From Ruminococcaceae bacterium UBA5408 (lineage in GTDB: Bacteria; Bacillota; Clostridia; Oscillospirales; Acutalibacteraceae), in assembly GCA_002407645.1 (NCBI GenBank), contig DHNU01000008.1, forward strand, positions 25,961 to 33,519: 7,559 bases of DNA. Reading direction: 5' to 3'. A program made the translations under genes and the position numbers. The notes under the pieces are model-generated. The model was not told the DNA's origin, did no database searches, and saw only the letters and a list, made by a program, of their open reading frames with translations. Shown in pieces: positions 6,012-7,559 of this stretch. Numbering within the stretch: position 1 is the first letter of the stretch; each line of letters begins with the position of its first letter.

Positions 6012-7175
6012 TTAATTGTCTAAAAAAGCTAAGTTTTTTCGAACATCATGGAAAAATAATATAGCAATATAAAATACGGCACTGTTACTTGGAAGACGTA
6101 CATCATAGCCCGTACACTCTTTTAATTTTATTAGCTTATATTGTAAAGTATTTTTATGCATAAATAATTTTTCTGCCGCTTTACTAATTGAACCTTCGGA
6201 ATAAAAATATGCTTCCAATATTATAATCCAACTGCGCATTTTTTCAAAACTGCAGTCGGGGAATATTTTATAAAGATATTCCTCCTTTATTGTTGTAGGA
6301 ATCTCTGCCATAAATATTTCCATGTTTATATCTTTATATAAAACAATATAATCATTGCGGGCAATACATGCATGAGACGCTTTATTGGCCTTTAAATATG
6401 CTTTTTTAACATCCACTGTACCCAAAATATAGTTATCAATTCCAATATAGATATTGATATTAAATGAATTTTTTATATATTTAATAAGCTTTTGAGCAAG
6501 AGTATTTATTTCCGAGTCGCTTCTTGGAGTAACTAAACAAATCTGCTTTGTTGTAAGTCTCAGGTATACATTGCCGGGTTCTTCTAAAATATATCGTCTA
6601 ATTGACTTTTCAATTTTTTCAATTAGTTTTTGCCCGTCACTTGTAATTGATAGCTGTTGGAATCCTTGTATTCTCATAACCATAGCCCTTCTTGGGATAG
6701 TAATATCTATTTTAAGTGCAGACCCCCTGTCTTTAAACGCTTGGTCAAATTCTAAGCCTTGTCCTAAAATCCATTCTTCAAGAAATCTACTTTCAATCTT
6801 CTTATCAAGTCTTTCCTGTTCTCTGAAATAACTTTCTCTAACTAATATTTCAGTCATTTTCTTTACTATTTGTCCATAATTTATTACCTTATCATATTCA
6901 CCCGTTATTCCAATTACTCCAATTACTTTTTCATTAATGGTAATTGGCAGATTAATTCCAGCTCTTGTTGAATAAGTTTCTGTTTCAGGAGTAACATAAA
7001 ATTCATTTAAATTATCATCAATTATTTTTTTTGCACCCTTGTGAAAATTTCCAACTCTGCTTGGATCTGTACTTGCTATGATATACCCTTTGGAATCCAT
7101 CATGTTTACATGCTGTTTTACAATATTGCTTATCTCTTTTACAATTTGGTTTGCACTTTTAACTGAAATATGCAT
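6012..7175 (-). CDS. cdaR: CdaR-type sugar-diacid/glycerate-responsive transcriptional regulator
   Basis: 387 residues with the full CdaR architecture. Residues about 3-135 form a sugar-diacid recognition domain (NMMDSKGYIIASTDPSR at 24-40, RAGINLPI at 71-78, VIGVIGITGEYDKV at 84-97). The middle (about 145-290) fits the degenerate GGDEF-like domain of this family. The C-terminus (about 315-375) is a PucR/CdaR-type helix-turn-helix with SISKAAEKLFMHKNTLQYKLIKLKE-like features (core KAAEKLFMHKNTLQYKL, 332-348). In E. coli CdaR activates glucarate, galactarate and glycerate genes; here the neighbouring permease and kinase suggest glycerate as inducer and those genes as targets, which is inference. 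AAAGGAG (7190-7184) lies 8 nt before the ATG at 7175. It is separated from the permease by 197 nt containing candidate promoter and operator elements. Confidence 0.92.
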   Translation of the reverse strand: MHISVKSANQIVKEISNIVKQHVNMMDSKGYIIASTDPSRVGNFHKGAKKIIDDNLNEFYVTPETETYSTRAGINLPITINEKVIGVIGITGEYDKVINYGQIVKKMTEILVRESYFREQERLDKKIESRFLEEWILGQGLEFDQAFKDRGSALKIDITIPRRAMVMRIQGFQQLSITSDGQKLIEKIEKSIRRYILEEPGNVYLRLTTKQICLVTPRSDSEINTLAQKLIKYIKNSFNINIYIGIDNYILGTVDVKKAYLKANKASHACIARNDYIVLYKDINMEIFMAEIPTTIKEEYLYKIFPDCSFEKMRSWIIILEAYFYSEGSISKAAEKLFMHKNTLQYKLIKLKECTGYDVRLPSNSAVFYIAILFFHDVRKNLAFLDN

Positions 7176-7229
7176 TTTTAATTCTCCTTTTAATAATAGA
7201 AAAAATAATTTGTAAAACTCATTATACAG

Positions 7230-7238
7230 ATTATAACA
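7230..7238 (-). promoter_or_regulatory. Candidate extended -10 promoter for the regulator gene
   Basis: On the minus strand TGTTATAAT is a perfect extended -10 element (TGnTATAAT); no good -35 box lies 16-18 nt upstream, which extended -10 promoters tolerate. Transcription would begin near 7223, giving a leader of about 48 nt. Two other TATAAT copies nearby make the exact choice uncertain. Confidence 0.45.
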
Positions 7239-7280
7239 TATTAAATATTATAACCATATTCTAAGAAAAGTTAATAGTTT

Positions 7281-7318
7281 TTATAAAAAACCTCCTCAGT
7301 ATAAAACTAAGGAGGTTT
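7281..7318 (-). terminator. Intrinsic terminator of the gene at the right edge
   Basis: On the minus strand AAACCTCCT (7318-7310) pairs with AGGAGGTTT (7296-7288), with a few more pairs inside, followed by a run of six Ts and TATAAAAA. It lies 32 nt after the stop codon at 7351 and precedes the cdaR promoter, so it insulates the regulator from the upstream gene. Confidence 0.85.
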
Positions 7319-7350
7319 CGTTGTCCGTAAAACAAAAGTTGAATTAAGTA

Positions 7351-7559
7351 TTAATATTTACTATATCTATCATTATTATTAAATTCATCATGCATACTAA
7401 CTTCATTATCCTCATTTACTTCTGTTTCTTCATTTGTTTCATCTTCTGTATATTGCGAAATTTCTTCAATTTTCTGTTCCTGAGATGATAGTTCTTCATT
7501 TTGAGGAGCTTCTTCTGTTTCCTGTTCCTGATATGCTAGCTCTTCATCTTGAGGAATTT
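7351..7559 (-). CDS. C-terminal tail of an unidentified protein, Glu-rich with a 16-residue tandem repeat (runs off right edge)
   Basis: An open frame enters from the right edge and ends at TAA (7353-7351), followed by a clear terminator, so it is a real gene end. The visible 68 residues are strongly acidic, with very many Glu, Gln and Asn and few basic residues. The first part is two copies of a 16-residue unit, PQDEELAYQEQETEEA then PQNEELSSQEQKIEEI, followed by a Glu/Thr/Asn-rich stretch and the ending NNNDRYSKY. Such tails are low-complexity and probably disordered. They are found as C-terminal extensions of many membrane, cell-division and nucleic-acid-binding proteins, so they do not identify the product. 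The Ile just before the first unit equals the last residue of the second unit, hinting that more copies lie outside the window. Confidence 0.75.
   Translation of the reverse strand, partial: IPQDEELAYQEQETEEAPQNEELSSQEQKIEEISQYTEDETNEETEVNEDNEVSMHDEFNNNDRYSKY
7459..7554 (-). repeat. Two tandem 48-bp units within the acidic tail gene
   Basis: Minus-strand units 7554-7507 and 7506-7459 each begin CCTCAA and share CAGGAACAG in the same position; I count 39 identical bases of 48. The period is a multiple of three, so copy-number change would keep the frame. Confidence 0.75.

Noticed and set aside
6571..6831. Open frame on the plus strand opposite the regulator gene
   Set aside because: It overlaps a full-length CdaR-type gene and has no family motif or ribosome binding site.

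Overview
The window is AT-rich, low-GC Gram-positive sequence, most likely from an anaerobic member of the Clostridia. The evidence is strong GGAGG-type ribosome binding sites, occasional TTG starts, sigma-A-like promoters, rho-independent terminators, and a CdaR/GntP/glycerate kinase gene set of a kind common in Firmicutes. I cannot name a genus from the sequence alone.

Layout, left to right. (1) Bases 1-103, minus strand: N-terminus of a probable sigma-70 family RNA polymerase sigma factor that runs off the left edge. It is divergent from the next gene across about 440 bp of very AT-rich DNA with one good promoter facing each way and two perfect 9-bp inverted repeats. (2) 540-1268, plus: a TVP38/TMEM64 (VTT/DedA-like) membrane protein. 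(3) 1362-2894, plus: a full-length ComM/YifB-type AAA+ ATPase with its own promoter, closed by a strong hairpin terminator. (4) 2895-3204: convergent intergenic region holding a roughly 186-bp hairpin-rich, G/C-run-rich element flanked by an 8-bp direct repeat, resembling a MITE or REP-type repeat. (5) 3205-7175, minus: a D-glycerate-type utilisation locus read right to left: cdaR-like activator, GntP-family permease, class I glycerate kinase. (6) 7288-7318: intrinsic terminator for a minus-strand gene entering from the right edge. Only the acidic, repeat-bearing C-terminal tail of that gene (7351-7559) is visible.

How the genes work together: the GntP permease probably imports glycerate or a related sugar acid by proton symport. 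The kinase phosphorylates glycerate to 2-phosphoglycerate, which enters lower glycolysis. The CdaR-type protein probably senses the substrate and activates the permease-kinase pair. The gntP upstream region holds a candidate promoter, a palindrome and a helically phased direct repeat, which are reasonable operator candidates. ComM, the VTT protein and the sigma factor have no visible functional link to this locus.

I see no CRISPR array, tRNA, rRNA, transposase gene or prophage gene. The protein-coding content is conventional. The non-coding structures are the part that merits a second look.
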